A stretch of 42,371 nucleotides of DNA from Ilumatobacter sp. (GTDB lineage Bacteria > Actinomycetota > Acidimicrobiia > Acidimicrobiales > Ilumatobacteraceae), in NCBI GenBank assembly GCA_013002175.1, contig JABDKP010000167.1:1-42371 (forward strand). Reading direction: 5' to 3'. The notes under the pieces were generated by a model. The model was not told the DNA's origin, ran no database searches, and worked only from the letters and a program-made list of their open reading frames with translations. The position numbers and the translations under genes are program-made. The first letter of the stretch is position 1, and each line of letters starts with the position of its first letter. Positions 1 to 7,800 of this stretch are shown here, piece after piece.

Positions 1-125
1 GAGCAGAACGACCGCAACTCGTGCACCGACGCCAGCGCCGACTTCAACAAGGCAACCGGCGCAGCAGCATCAGCACGAGTGGCCACCACCCGCTCGACCC
101 GCTCGACCACCACCGCCAGTTCCAT
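1..125 (-). CDS. N-terminus of an unidentified protein, cut by the window edge
   Basis: On the minus strand an ATG at 125 opens a frame that runs uninterrupted off the left edge (41 codons, begins MELAVVVERVERVV). Third codon positions are mostly G/C and the peptide is a regular amphipathic helix pattern. A TANNNT hexamer (TACTGT) lies 7 nt upstream of the ATG, as at many other genes here, which supports this start. The helix style recalls the N-terminal DUF222 part of the multicopy actinobacterial HNH endonuclease proteins, but 41 residues are too few to assign a family. The plus strand is also open here, so the call rests on promoter position and composition. Confidence 0.45.
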   Translation of the reverse strand, partial: MELAVVVERVERVVATRADAAAPVALLKSALASVHELRSFC

Positions 126-132
126 ACCGACG

Positions 133-138
133 ACAGTA
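133..138 (-). promoter_or_regulatory. -10 hexamer TACTGT, leaderless start
   Basis: TACTGT on the minus strand ends 7 nt before the ATG at 125, placing the predicted transcription start at or next to the start codon. Confidence 0.4.
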
Positions 139-201
139 CGCAAGGGGTGTCACAGCAACGTGATGATCGATCGACGTGAGTGCGTGACAGTCTGTCGGTT
201 G

Positions 202-441
202 ATGACACTGCACGGGTTCACCTCGGCCGTGGGGCGCGGTGCGGTGATTGCCGTCATGCTCGCGGCGTGCGTGAGTGGCCGGCAGGATGTCGAATCCACC
301 GAGGGCGTCGTCACGGTGAGCGCTGCACCCGACGGCACCGCCCCGAGCACGACGCCTCCGACCGCCGAGAGCGCGCCGACCCAGGCGGATGTCGACCGGC
401 GGCGTGGCACCGAGTTCGAACCCGACGACCTGTGTGCCTGA
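202..441 (+). CDS. small predicted lipoprotein
   Basis: A 79-residue protein with a short N-terminal stretch, a hydrophobic segment and a lipobox (LAAC, residues 21-24) followed by a Ser/Thr/Pro/Ala-rich tail and an acidic C-terminus. This is the layout of a lipoprotein exported by Sec and lipidated at the Cys, with an unstructured surface tail. No catalytic domain is visible. An upstream in-frame ATG at 163 (or GTG at 160) would add 13-14 residues before the signal peptide; I chose 202 because it gives a conventional signal-peptide length. No strong Shine-Dalgarno sequence decides the matter. The body is unusually short, so a remnant of a longer lipoprotein is possible. It is convergent with the ABC permease gene. 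Confidence 0.5.
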   Translation: MTLHGFTSAVGRGAVIAVMLAACVSGRQDVESTEGVVTVSAAPDGTAPSTTPPTAESAPTQADVDRRRGTEFEPDDLCA

Positions 442-452
442 GTCGCACGCGC

Positions 453-500
453 GGCTCGGCCGACCCCGCCGCCCGGTTGGGTGACGGAGTCGGCCGGGCC
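453..500. terminator. possible bidirectional hairpin between convergent genes
   Basis: Positions 453-464 and 489-500 can pair over 12 positions with one G-T mismatch-type pair, across a 24-nt loop, in the gap between the lipoprotein stop and the permease stop. There is no T-tract on either side, so terminator function is a guess from position. Confidence 0.3.
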
Positions 501-515
501 GACTGGATCGTGGGT

Positions 516-1232
516 TCAGACGTCGCGGCGGGCGAACAGCGTCGCTCCCGTCACGGTGACCGCGCCGAGCCATGCGGCGAGCGTGACGAAGGCGGTCGAG
601 ACGGCCAGCGTGCCCGGCATCGCCTGCTCGCTCGCGATCCACGTGGTGATTCCGTTCAGCGCCGAACCGATCGTGTAGTCGCCGACGTGCGGGATCGCAC
701 CCAGCATCGGCTCGATGACGAGGATCAGGGCCACGGTGCCGACCTTGGCGAACGAGTCGCTGCGGGTGATCGCCGACAGCCCGTAGGCGAACGTCGCGGC
801 GACGAGCGCCGTCAGGCCGTCGCCCAGCAGTTCCCAGCCCTGCCACGGAACGGTGACGTCGTTCATCGAGCCGACGACGCGGGCCGCAACCCAGCCGACG
901 GTGGCGCCGGTCACCAGCACGGCCGCCAAACCCGCTGCGCCGACGCCACCTTTCGTGGCCAGCGCTCGCAGCCGGCGGGGCTCGCTGGTGAGCATCCGCT
1001 TCACCGTGCCCTGCCGGTACTCGGTGCCCAGCAGCCAGCCGCCGAACTCGATTGCCAGCAACACGCTGATGATGCCGAACGTGGCGCGGAACGCCTCGGT
1101 GTAGGTCGAGGAATCGGTTGGCGTGTACCAGATCAGCACGGCCGACGGGACGAGGACCCCGACGAGCAGCACGGTGGCGTACCCGATCGGGTGGAGCTGC
1201 GTGCGCAGCTTGTAGATCTCTGCATTGATCAT
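516..1232 (-). CDS. ABC-2 type transporter permease
   Basis: A 238-residue integral membrane protein with about six hydrophobic segments (roughly residues 17-35, 52-68, 97-117, 137-153, 163-180 and 208-228), the usual size for a single-domain ABC-2 permease. The motif LGTEYRQGTVKRML after the second helix is typical of this family (the E-x-R-x-G-T elbow region). Its ATG overlaps the stop of the upstream ATPase gene by 4 nt (ATGA), so the two are translationally coupled and presumably form one exporter. An AGGAG lies just upstream of the ATG. The cargo is unknown. The divergent histidine kinase/regulator pair suggests a drug or envelope-active peptide response. Confidence 0.9.
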   Translation of the reverse strand: MINAEIYKLRTQLHPIGYATVLLVGVLVPSAVLIWYTPTDSSTYTEAFRATFGIISVLLAIEFGGWLLGTEYRQGTVKRMLTSEPRRLRALATKGGVGAAGLAAVLVTGATVGWVAARVVGSMNDVTVPWQGWELLGDGLTALVAATFAYGLSAITRSDSFAKVGTVALILVIEPMLGAIPHVGDYTIGSALNGITTWIASEQAMPGTLAVSTAFVTLAAWLGAVTVTGATLFARRDV

Positions 1233-2182
1233 TGTCGTGCTCCTGTCATTTCGAGGAAGGCGGATTCGAGGGTGACCGTCTCCGGGACGAGTTCGATTGC
1301 GTAGACGCCCGCGTCGGCGAGCGAGCGGTTGACGTCGCGGCCGGACCAGCCGTCGGGGAGAACGACGACGAGCGAGTCCCCGGCCGACGCCGTGACGGTC
1401 AGCGACTGGCTGCTCAGCAGATCGATCGCCGGGCCGACATCTGCCGGATCGAGGTGGACGGTGACGTTGCGACCGCGGTGGCCGTTGAGGATCTCCGCCG
1501 TCGTGCCGGAGGCGACGAGCCGTCCCCGGTCGAGCACGACGACGCGATCGGCGGCCTGCTGCATCTCGGCCAGCTGGTGCGACGACACGAGAACGGTCGT
1601 CCCGGTGTCGGCCAGGCGACGGAGCAGCGTGCGGATCTCGACGATGCCGGCGGGGTCGAGCCCGTTGGCCGGCTCGTCGAGGATGACGAGGTCCGGCCGG
1701 CCGATCATCGCGATGGCGATGCCGAGGCGCTGCTTCATCCCGAGCGAGTAGGTCTTCGCCCGGTCGCCGCCGCGCTCGGTCAGGTCGACCAGCTCGAGCA
1801 GTTCGTCGATCCGCTCGCGGTCGGCTGAGACGCCGAGCGCCCGCGCCTGGAGCTCGAGGTTGCGTCGTGCTGACATCCCCTCGTAGAGCGCCGGCGCCTC
1901 GATCAGTGCGCCGACGCGTTGCACGGCGTGTGCGAACTCGGGCGAGTCGTGGTCGACGCCGAGCACGGTTGCCCGACCTTCCGTCGGCCGCACGAGCCCG
2001 AGCAGCATCTTCATCGCGGTGGTCTTGCCGGCCCCGTTCGGTCCCAGCAGTCCGGTCACCTGTCCGGCCGGCACGTCGAACGACAGTGCATCGACAGCGG
2101 CCGCGGTGCCGTATCGCTTCGTGAGCCCCTCGACCACGACCACGGGGCGGGTCGCAATGGGGTTGGTGGTGGTTGTTGTCAT
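1229..2182 (-). CDS. ABC transporter ATP-binding protein
   Basis: A 317-residue ATPase of the CcmA/DrrA-like exporter class. Visible motifs: Walker A GPNGAGKT (residues 47-54), signature LGMKQ (147-151; family usual LSxGxxxR), Walker B LVILDEP (165-171, catalytic Glu170) and the switch His202. About 100 residues after the ATPase core form a C-terminal extension typical of ABC-2 exporters. The open frame extends 93 codons further upstream, but that part would run into the divergent kinase gene and lacks protein-like composition. I chose the ATG at 2182 (MTTTTTNPIATRP), with GGGAGG about 14 nt upstream. It overlaps and is coupled to the permease gene. Confidence 0.92.
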   Translation of the reverse strand: MTTTTTNPIATRPVVVVEGLTKRYGTAAAVDALSFDVPAGQVTGLLGPNGAGKTTAMKMLLGLVRPTEGRATVLGVDHDSPEFAHAVQRVGALIEAPALYEGMSARRNLELQARALGVSADRERIDELLELVDLTERGGDRAKTYSLGMKQRLGIAIAMIGRPDLVILDEPANGLDPAGIVEIRTLLRRLADTGTTVLVSSHQLAEMQQAADRVVVLDRGRLVASGTTAEILNGHRGRNVTVHLDPADVGPAIDLLSSQSLTVTASAGDSLVVVLPDGWSGRDVNRSLADAGVYAIELVPETVTLESAFLEMTGARQ

Positions 2183-2302
2183 GGGTCCATCGTGAGCCTC
2201 CCGGTGGGGCCGATACATCCGGCGGATGGGCGATTCGCGGGTGGCCGATCGGGTGAGACCCGGTTCGTACTTTCGGCCGATCTGCGGCGGTCGGAAGTTT
2301 CG

Positions 2303-2308
2303 TACGCT
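2303..2308 (+). promoter_or_regulatory. -10 hexamer TACGCT of the kinase/regulator operon
   Basis: TACGCT ends 6 nt before the GTG at 2315, predicting a leaderless transcript. No convincing -35 element was seen. Confidence 0.5.
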
Positions 2309-2314
2309 GGTGAC

Positions 2315-3466
2315 GTGCGCGAATTCCTCCGCTCCGTCCTCACGGCACCGCGCGTGCCTGCGCCGCCGCCGCGCACCAGGTGGGACTGGGCCCTGGTCGC
2401 CGCACTCGCCGCGCTGTCGCTGCTCGAAGGGGTGCTGAACGACGACATGGTGTGGCGTCAACTGGCGGTCGCGCTCGGCGTCGTGATGCCGTTCGCGACG
2501 TTGGCTCGGCGGTCACACCCGTTGGCGATGATCGCACTCGTGTTCGCGGTGATGGGTCCGATCAACGTCACCAGCGTGCTCCTCGTCGACGTGCCGGTCG
2601 GGATGGCGAACATCGCACTCACTGTCCTGATCCTCATCTACGCGGCGTTCCGCTGGGGTTCCGGCCGCGGTGCCATCACCGCGCTCGTCATCGTGCTGGC
2701 GACGCTCGCGGTCATCGACGCGCTCGACCCGGCCGTCGATCTCGCCCAGTCGGTGACCGGTGCGTTCCCCTGGCTGATCGCCGCTGCGGTCGGCACGACC
2801 ATGCGGGCGCGCGCCGACGCACGAGCGAGCGCAATCGATCAAGCCCGCGTCCGCGAGCGCGAGCAGCTCGCACGTGAGCTCCACGACTCCGTCGCACACC
2901 ACGTGTCGGCGATCGCGATCCAGGCGCAGGCGGGCCTCGCGGTCGCGGCGTCACAACCGGAGGCCGCGGCGGACGCACTGCAGGTGATCGAGGCCGCGGC
3001 GTCGCGCACGCTCACCGAGATGCGGATGATGGTCACCGCGTTGCGTGCCGACGAGGCGGCGGACTCGACGCCGGCGCGTTGCCTGGCGGACGTAGCGCGC
3101 TTGGCAGACACGACACCGGGAGCGCAGGCGGTCGACGTCGAGCTGACCGGCGACCTCGACGATCTCAGCCCGTCGATCGAGGCGAGCCTGTATCGCATCG
3201 CCCAGGAGTCGATCACCAACGCCCGCCGCCACGCCCGCCACGCGACCCGCGTCTCGGTGCGCATCCGCGGTGACGACGATGCCGTCCGGCTGACCGTGAC
3301 CGACGACGGCGATCCCGTCACCCGCGAGTTCGCGCCGACGGGATTCGGGCTGGTCGGGATGGGCGAACGGGCGACGCTGCTCGGCGGCGACCTGCGCGTC
3401 GGCCCGGGCCCCGATCGCGGCTGGGTCGTCGATGCGGTGCTGCCACGCGGGCGGAGTGCACCGTGA
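2315..3466 (+). CDS. sensor histidine kinase, NarL/DesK-type (HisKA_3)
   Basis: A 383-residue sensor kinase. The N-terminal half has about six hydrophobic segments between residues 24 and 160 and little extracytoplasmic loop, as in intramembrane-sensing kinases. The dimerisation/phosphoacceptor helix follows with REQLARELHDSVAHH (phosphoacceptor His190), then a HATPase domain with the N box (RIAQESITNARRHA), G1 (DDGDP) and G2 (GFGLVGMGER). The GTG at 2315 was chosen because it sits 6 nt after TACGCT; upstream in-frame sequence overlaps the divergent ATPase gene. Its stop overlaps the start of the response regulator gene by 4 nt (GTGA). It is divergent from the ABC exporter operon, its probable regulatory target. 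Confidence 0.92.
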   Translation: MREFLRSVLTAPRVPAPPPRTRWDWALVAALAALSLLEGVLNDDMVWRQLAVALGVVMPFATLARRSHPLAMIALVFAVMGPINVTSVLLVDVPVGMANIALTVLILIYAAFRWGSGRGAITALVIVLATLAVIDALDPAVDLAQSVTGAFPWLIAAAVGTTMRARADARASAIDQARVREREQLARELHDSVAHHVSAIAIQAQAGLAVAASQPEAAADALQVIEAAASRTLTEMRMMVTALRADEAADSTPARCLADVARLADTTPGAQAVDVELTGDLDDLSPSIEASLYRIAQESITNARRHARHATRVSVRIRGDDDAVRLTVTDDGDPVTREFAPTGFGLVGMGERATLLGGDLRVGPGPDRGWVVDAVLPRGRSAP

Positions 3467-4116
3467 TCCGCGTCGTGATCGCCGACGATCAGGATCTGGT
3501 GCGCACCGGCCTGCGGACGATCCTGAACGCGCAGCCGGACATCGAGGTCGTCGGCGAGGCGGCCAACGGCCGCGATGCGGTCGCACTGGCCCGTGAGCTC
3601 CGCCCGGATGTCTGTCTCTTCGACATCCGGATGCCCGAGATGGACGGCATCGAGGCGACCCGCGAACTGGCCGGGCCACACGTGTCCGAGCCGATGGCGA
3701 TCGTGGTGATCACGACCTTCGACCTCGACGAGTACGTGCACGCCGCGCTGAAGGCCGGCGCCCGCGGGTTCCTCCTCAAGGATGCGGGGCCCGACCTGTT
3801 GGCGCAGGCAGTACACGCCGCGGCGAGCGGGGAGGCGCTGATCGCACCGAGCATCACCGCCCGGCTGCTCGCAACGTTCACCGATCGAAGCCCCGCGGAC
3901 CAACCGGCGCAGCCGGTCGAACCGCTGACCGCGCGCGAGGAGGAGGTGCTGGCGACGGTCGCACAGGGCCGGACGAACGCGGAGATCGCCGACGAACTGT
4001 TCATCAGCCTCAGCACCGTCAAGACCCACCTCGCCAGCCTGATGACCAAGCTGGGCGCCCGCAACCGCGTCGAGATCGCGATGTGGGCGTACGAGACCGG
4101 CCGCGTCGCACGCTGA
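3463..4116 (+). CDS. response regulator, NarL/FixJ family
   Basis: A 217-residue two-domain regulator. The receiver domain (about 1-120) has the acidic pair D8/D9, phosphoacceptor Asp54 in CLFDIRMPEMDG, a Thr in VVITTFD and the conserved Lys in FLLKDAGP. The C-terminal LuxR-type helix-turn-helix (about 152-210) contains LTAREEEVLATVAQGRTN and the recognition helix LSTVKTHLASLMTKLG. It starts with GTG inside the kinase stop (4-nt overlap), so kinase and regulator are made together. It likely controls the divergent ABC exporter genes; no operator was identified. Confidence 0.95.
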   Translation: MIRVVIADDQDLVRTGLRTILNAQPDIEVVGEAANGRDAVALARELRPDVCLFDIRMPEMDGIEATRELAGPHVSEPMAIVVITTFDLDEYVHAALKAGARGFLLKDAGPDLLAQAVHAAASGEALIAPSITARLLATFTDRSPADQPAQPVEPLTAREEEVLATVAQGRTNAEIADELFISLSTVKTHLASLMTKLGARNRVEIAMWAYETGRVAR

Positions 4117-4161
4117 CTCGACCGACGGCGTGGCGGTGCCGCGGAACGACAGGCGGGCACC

Positions 4162-4167
4162 TACGAT
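4162..4167 (+). promoter_or_regulatory. -10 hexamer TACGAT, leaderless start
   Basis: TACGAT ends 7 nt before the GTG at 4175. Confidence 0.45.
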
Positions 4168-4174
4168 CGGTCGC

Positions 4175-4354
4175 GTGGCATCGAACGGCCGATCATTCGC
4201 AGCGTCGGTCGTCGGGTGGCTGATCTTCGCGATCGTCGTGGTCGTCTTCTTCGGCGGGCTGCTCAGCTTCATCGCCTTCCTCGTGCGCGCGGCCCTGTTC
4301 ATCGTTCTGATCGGCGTGCTGCTGACGTTGTACTTCCGCCTGCGCGACGGCTGA
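4175..4354 (+). CDS. small two-helix membrane protein
   Basis: A 59-residue protein with two hydrophobic segments (about residues 10-30 and 33-54) separated by a short turn, ending in a charged RLRDG tail. Nothing identifies a family. The GTG start is supported by the -10 hexamer 7 nt upstream and by composition; the open frame reaches further back to an ATG at 4130, but that would lie before the predicted promoter. It may be a small inner-membrane accessory protein. It has its own promoter and so is not obviously part of the two-component operon. Confidence 0.6.
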   Translation: MASNGRSFAASVVGWLIFAIVVVVFFGGLLSFIAFLVRAALFIVLIGVLLTLYFRLRDG

Positions 4355-4363
4355 GGCCGCTCG

Positions 4364-4369
4364 TAGCAT
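4364..4369 (+). promoter_or_regulatory. -10 hexamer TAGCAT, leaderless start
   Basis: TAGCAT ends 7 nt before the ATG at 4377. The alternative ATG at 4368 lies inside this hexamer, which argues against using it. Confidence 0.45.
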
Positions 4370-4376
4370 GCCGACG

Positions 4377-4823
4377 ATGGACGATCTGCCCGTCGAGGAG
4401 TTCGACCCCTCTGCTGCCACCCGGTACATGCCGAACCCCGACTTCGTGAAGACCGCAGTGCTCGTCGACGTCGCCGAGCCCGGTGCGGTCACGGTGCTGC
4501 GGACGAGCTTCGGCGAGCAGCGAATGCGCGGCCCGTTCTACGCGGTTGCCGATGGTGCCGGCAGCTACGGCGCCGCCCAGGAGAACTTCGAAGGGACCCA
4601 TCGGCGAGACGGCCCGAACACGTGGGTGAAGCAGGATCCGGTGCTGGCATATCGGTCGGCGAAGCGCTGCATGGTGGAGACCCACATCGGCGACCACCGC
4701 GAGAGCTGCGTCGTCGCCGAGCCCGGCGACTGGGTCGTCAAGCAGCGCGACGGGGAGCTGATGGTGGTCGGTCCGGACGCGTTCGCCGAGCGTTACGTAC
4801 CCGCCGACGAGGGTGCCCGCTAG
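4377..4823 (+). CDS. PGDYG-type domain protein of unknown function
   Basis: A 148-residue soluble protein. Its C-terminal part contains EPGDWVVKQRDGELMVVGPD followed by FAERY, matching the pattern of the small PGDYG domain (PGDY-x-V, a charged turn, then P-x-x-F-x-x-x-Y). The N-terminal half (residues 20-100) has no motif I recognise. The start was set by the leaderless promoter. The gene is convergent with the giant hydrolase/CHAT gene, and the palindromic CTAG at 4820-4823 supplies the stop codons of both genes on opposite strands. Biochemical function is not established from sequence. Confidence 0.7.
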   Translation: MDDLPVEEFDPSAATRYMPNPDFVKTAVLVDVAEPGAVTVLRTSFGEQRMRGPFYAVADGAGSYGAAQENFEGTHRRDGPNTWVKQDPVLAYRSAKRCMVETHIGDHRESCVVAEPGDWVVKQRDGELMVVGPDAFAERYVPADEGAR

Positions 4824-7800
4824 CCGGACGGAAGGCCTCGTCGCAGCTCTCTGATCACTCCGAGGCCTGGCGCCTTGTCGGCGGGCAACGAACCGAAGAT
4901 CGCGATGAGCTCGTCGAGGTAGGTCCGTACCGAGTCACGCAACATGATCGTCGAGCTGATCTCGAAGGCACGCACGTAGGCATCGATCGCCCGCCGGACG
5001 TACTCCTCACTGCCGTCCCCGTCATCGAGCAACGCCATCGTCAGCAGCGTGTCACCGAGCTGTGACCGATCCCAGAAGCCGGACGCCGACGCCGAACGCT
5101 TCGTCGCGATTTCCAGCAGGTCATGGCCGATCGACAGGTGCTCGCCCCGGTCCCGCTCGGAGTCCGAGCCCCCGTATTCCAGCTGCAGCCACACGTTGGT
5201 GCTGTAGGGGTCGAGCGCGCCCTCCGGGGCGCCGAGTGCCGCGTCGGACGCTTCTTCGTACATCCGCTTGGCCCGGTCGAGCGCCTCCTTGGCCGTCTTC
5301 GGCAGCGACGATTCCAGTGTGGTGGTCGGCTCATCGTGAGCGGCCAGCACAACAGCCAGCTTCCGATACACCGACCCCAGCAGCGACAGCCGTTCCGGTG
5401 TCTCGCCGACCGCGGCGATCACCGCCTCGAGCTTCTTCGTCGCCGTCTCGAACGCGACGAGGTCTGCCGCACCGCCGGCACGGGCGGCGTCGCGCACCAG
5501 CATGTTGGCGTACTGCTCGATCGCGCGCAGTTCACCCCGGCCGTCCTTGGAGAGGAAGCATCGCTCGTACGCGTCCGCCGCCTTCTTGAAGTTGCCGACG
5601 GAGCGGTAGGCGTCGCCGATCGCCAGCGTGACATGCGCGCTGTCGAGGCGGTCGCCGCACTCCTCGACGAGCTCCTCGAGCTCCTCGCCGAGTTTCAGGA
5701 TGTAGTTGTCGTCGGCCTGGTAGGCACTGCTGCTGAGGATCTGCAGGTTCTGGATCAGCTGGTTGTCGCTGACGATCGTCGGCCTGCCCTGCCCCGGTCG
5801 TGCGCCGGTCACGAGCTGGAAGTCGGGATCGCCGTAACACTGGTATGCACCCCAGGTGTTCGACGTCACGCCAGTGACGTCGAAAGCCGCCGCCCGCGCC
5901 TTGCGCACGGCATCGCCGAAGGACTCGGCCGCGAGGAGGCATCGGTAGAGCTTGTCCGAGAACGCAGCTGCTGCCTGGTCGTCGACCTCCCAGCCGGCGA
6001 CGACGACCGCCTTCACGCCGTTCTGCAAGAGCTGTGTCGCGACCGTCGCGGCCACCTTGTGAGGCTGGCGCAGGTGCTGCGGGTTCATCCAGGATTCGAG
6101 CTTCCTGTCGGCATCGGCTGCTTCGATCCGCCCGAGATGACAGCAGTTGAGGAACACGAGGTCCGGCTGCACCGTCATCTGGCGGAAGTCGAGCGCCGTC
6201 AGCCGGTGGTGCGCTCCGGCGCCGGTGACGACGCCGCTGCGCTTCGGTTCGTCGGGCTCGTAGATGCCGTGAGCGGCGACATGGACGACGCGATACGCCG
6301 CATCGTGCAGCATGTTGTCGATGTCGACCCACTGATTGCCCGGCTCGTCGTCGGCTTTCGAGATGTGCTCGGCGACGGTCCAGCCCTCGCTCTTCAGCAG
6401 CTCGGCGACCTCGCCCGCCTCGCGGCGCGCACCGGGCAGCCGGGGATACGCGGTCGGTGGGTCGCCCACCACGAGTGCCTGGAGACCGGTTGGGCGGACC
6501 CCGCCCTGTCGGGTGACCGTGAGGCTCTGGAGTTGCCGGAGGAAGCCCGCCCGCAGGGCGAGCGCGCCGCGTGCATCACCGCCGGAGTCGCGCGCGGCGA
6601 GCAGTTCCCAGGGGAGCTGCCCCAGCTGTTCGTCGACGATCAGATGGATGTTCTCGGAGCGTCCGAGTTCGAGCTTGACGCGGTGGGGGAGGAGCAGCTC
6701 GTACAGCGTCTGCCCGATGTTCCCCTGGGCCGAGTTGTCGATCGCGGCGCTGACGTAGTCACCGATCTTGTCGAGGTCGACGTCGTGCTCGATCCGGTCG
6801 GCCTGGGCCTGGCGGGCGAGCACCGAGACGCTGATCTCGCTGATCGGCGACGGATCGTCCTCGTCCGGCTCGATCAGGCTTGCCTGCATCCGAATCCACG
6901 GGCGGCCCGAGGCATTGTGGGTCGGCGCGCCGGGACGGCCTCCTTCGCGGCTCTCGACCGACTCGTGGATCACCAGGTCGATCTCGTCGAGCAGGCCGTG
7001 GTCGATCTCGTCGTGAATCGAGCAGAGCACGCTCGCTGCGTCGTCGGCCTGTTGCTCGTACAACTCGATGAACTCGAGGTCGAACACGTCGGGGCGGTCG
7101 TCGCCGAGCTGACGCATCGCCCCCATGATCCCTTCGACGATCGCGACCATCGAGGTCTCGATGCTGAGCCCGAACCGGCCCGGTGTTCCGATCAGCACCG
7201 ACGACAGGCCGAACGTTTCGGATCGCGCGACGCCGGCTTCGATCCGCATCCGGGCGAGCCGCAACACCCCATCGGCGATCCCCTCGGTCAGGATCGACTC
7301 GGTCAGCAGACCGAACTCACCCAGTCCGACGACCAGCGCGCCGCCGGGGCAGTGCCCGTCGGGTGCGCGGACGACAACGGCCCGACCGGCATCGTCGGCA
7401 GTCAGCCCGAGTCGGTACCTGGCGTCCAGGACTCCGCCCAGCTTCCAGTCGAGAAAGCCCTCGGCTCCTTCGGCCGGCATCCGGGCGTAGTGACCGACTG
7501 CGACGGGGTACGGCGTCTGTTCGAGGCTGGTGTGGACCACCCTGACGCTGATCCGGGGGCGGCTCGCGGCCCCCGACTCCCCGCCGACCAGCATCGACAG
7601 CGCATCGTCGATGACGCGGCCGTCCTCGGTCGTCGGCGGCCGCACCGCGCCGCCCCGTGTCCCGGTCGTCGGCGAGAGCGGTTGCCGGTCGAACTCGTCG
7701 ATCGGCACGAGCTTCGGGAGCTCACCGCCGACGCCGCGGCGTGCCGGGGCCTTGTCGAGGAACGTGTCGGTCGTCTCCGCCCGCCCGAACTTGACGAGAT

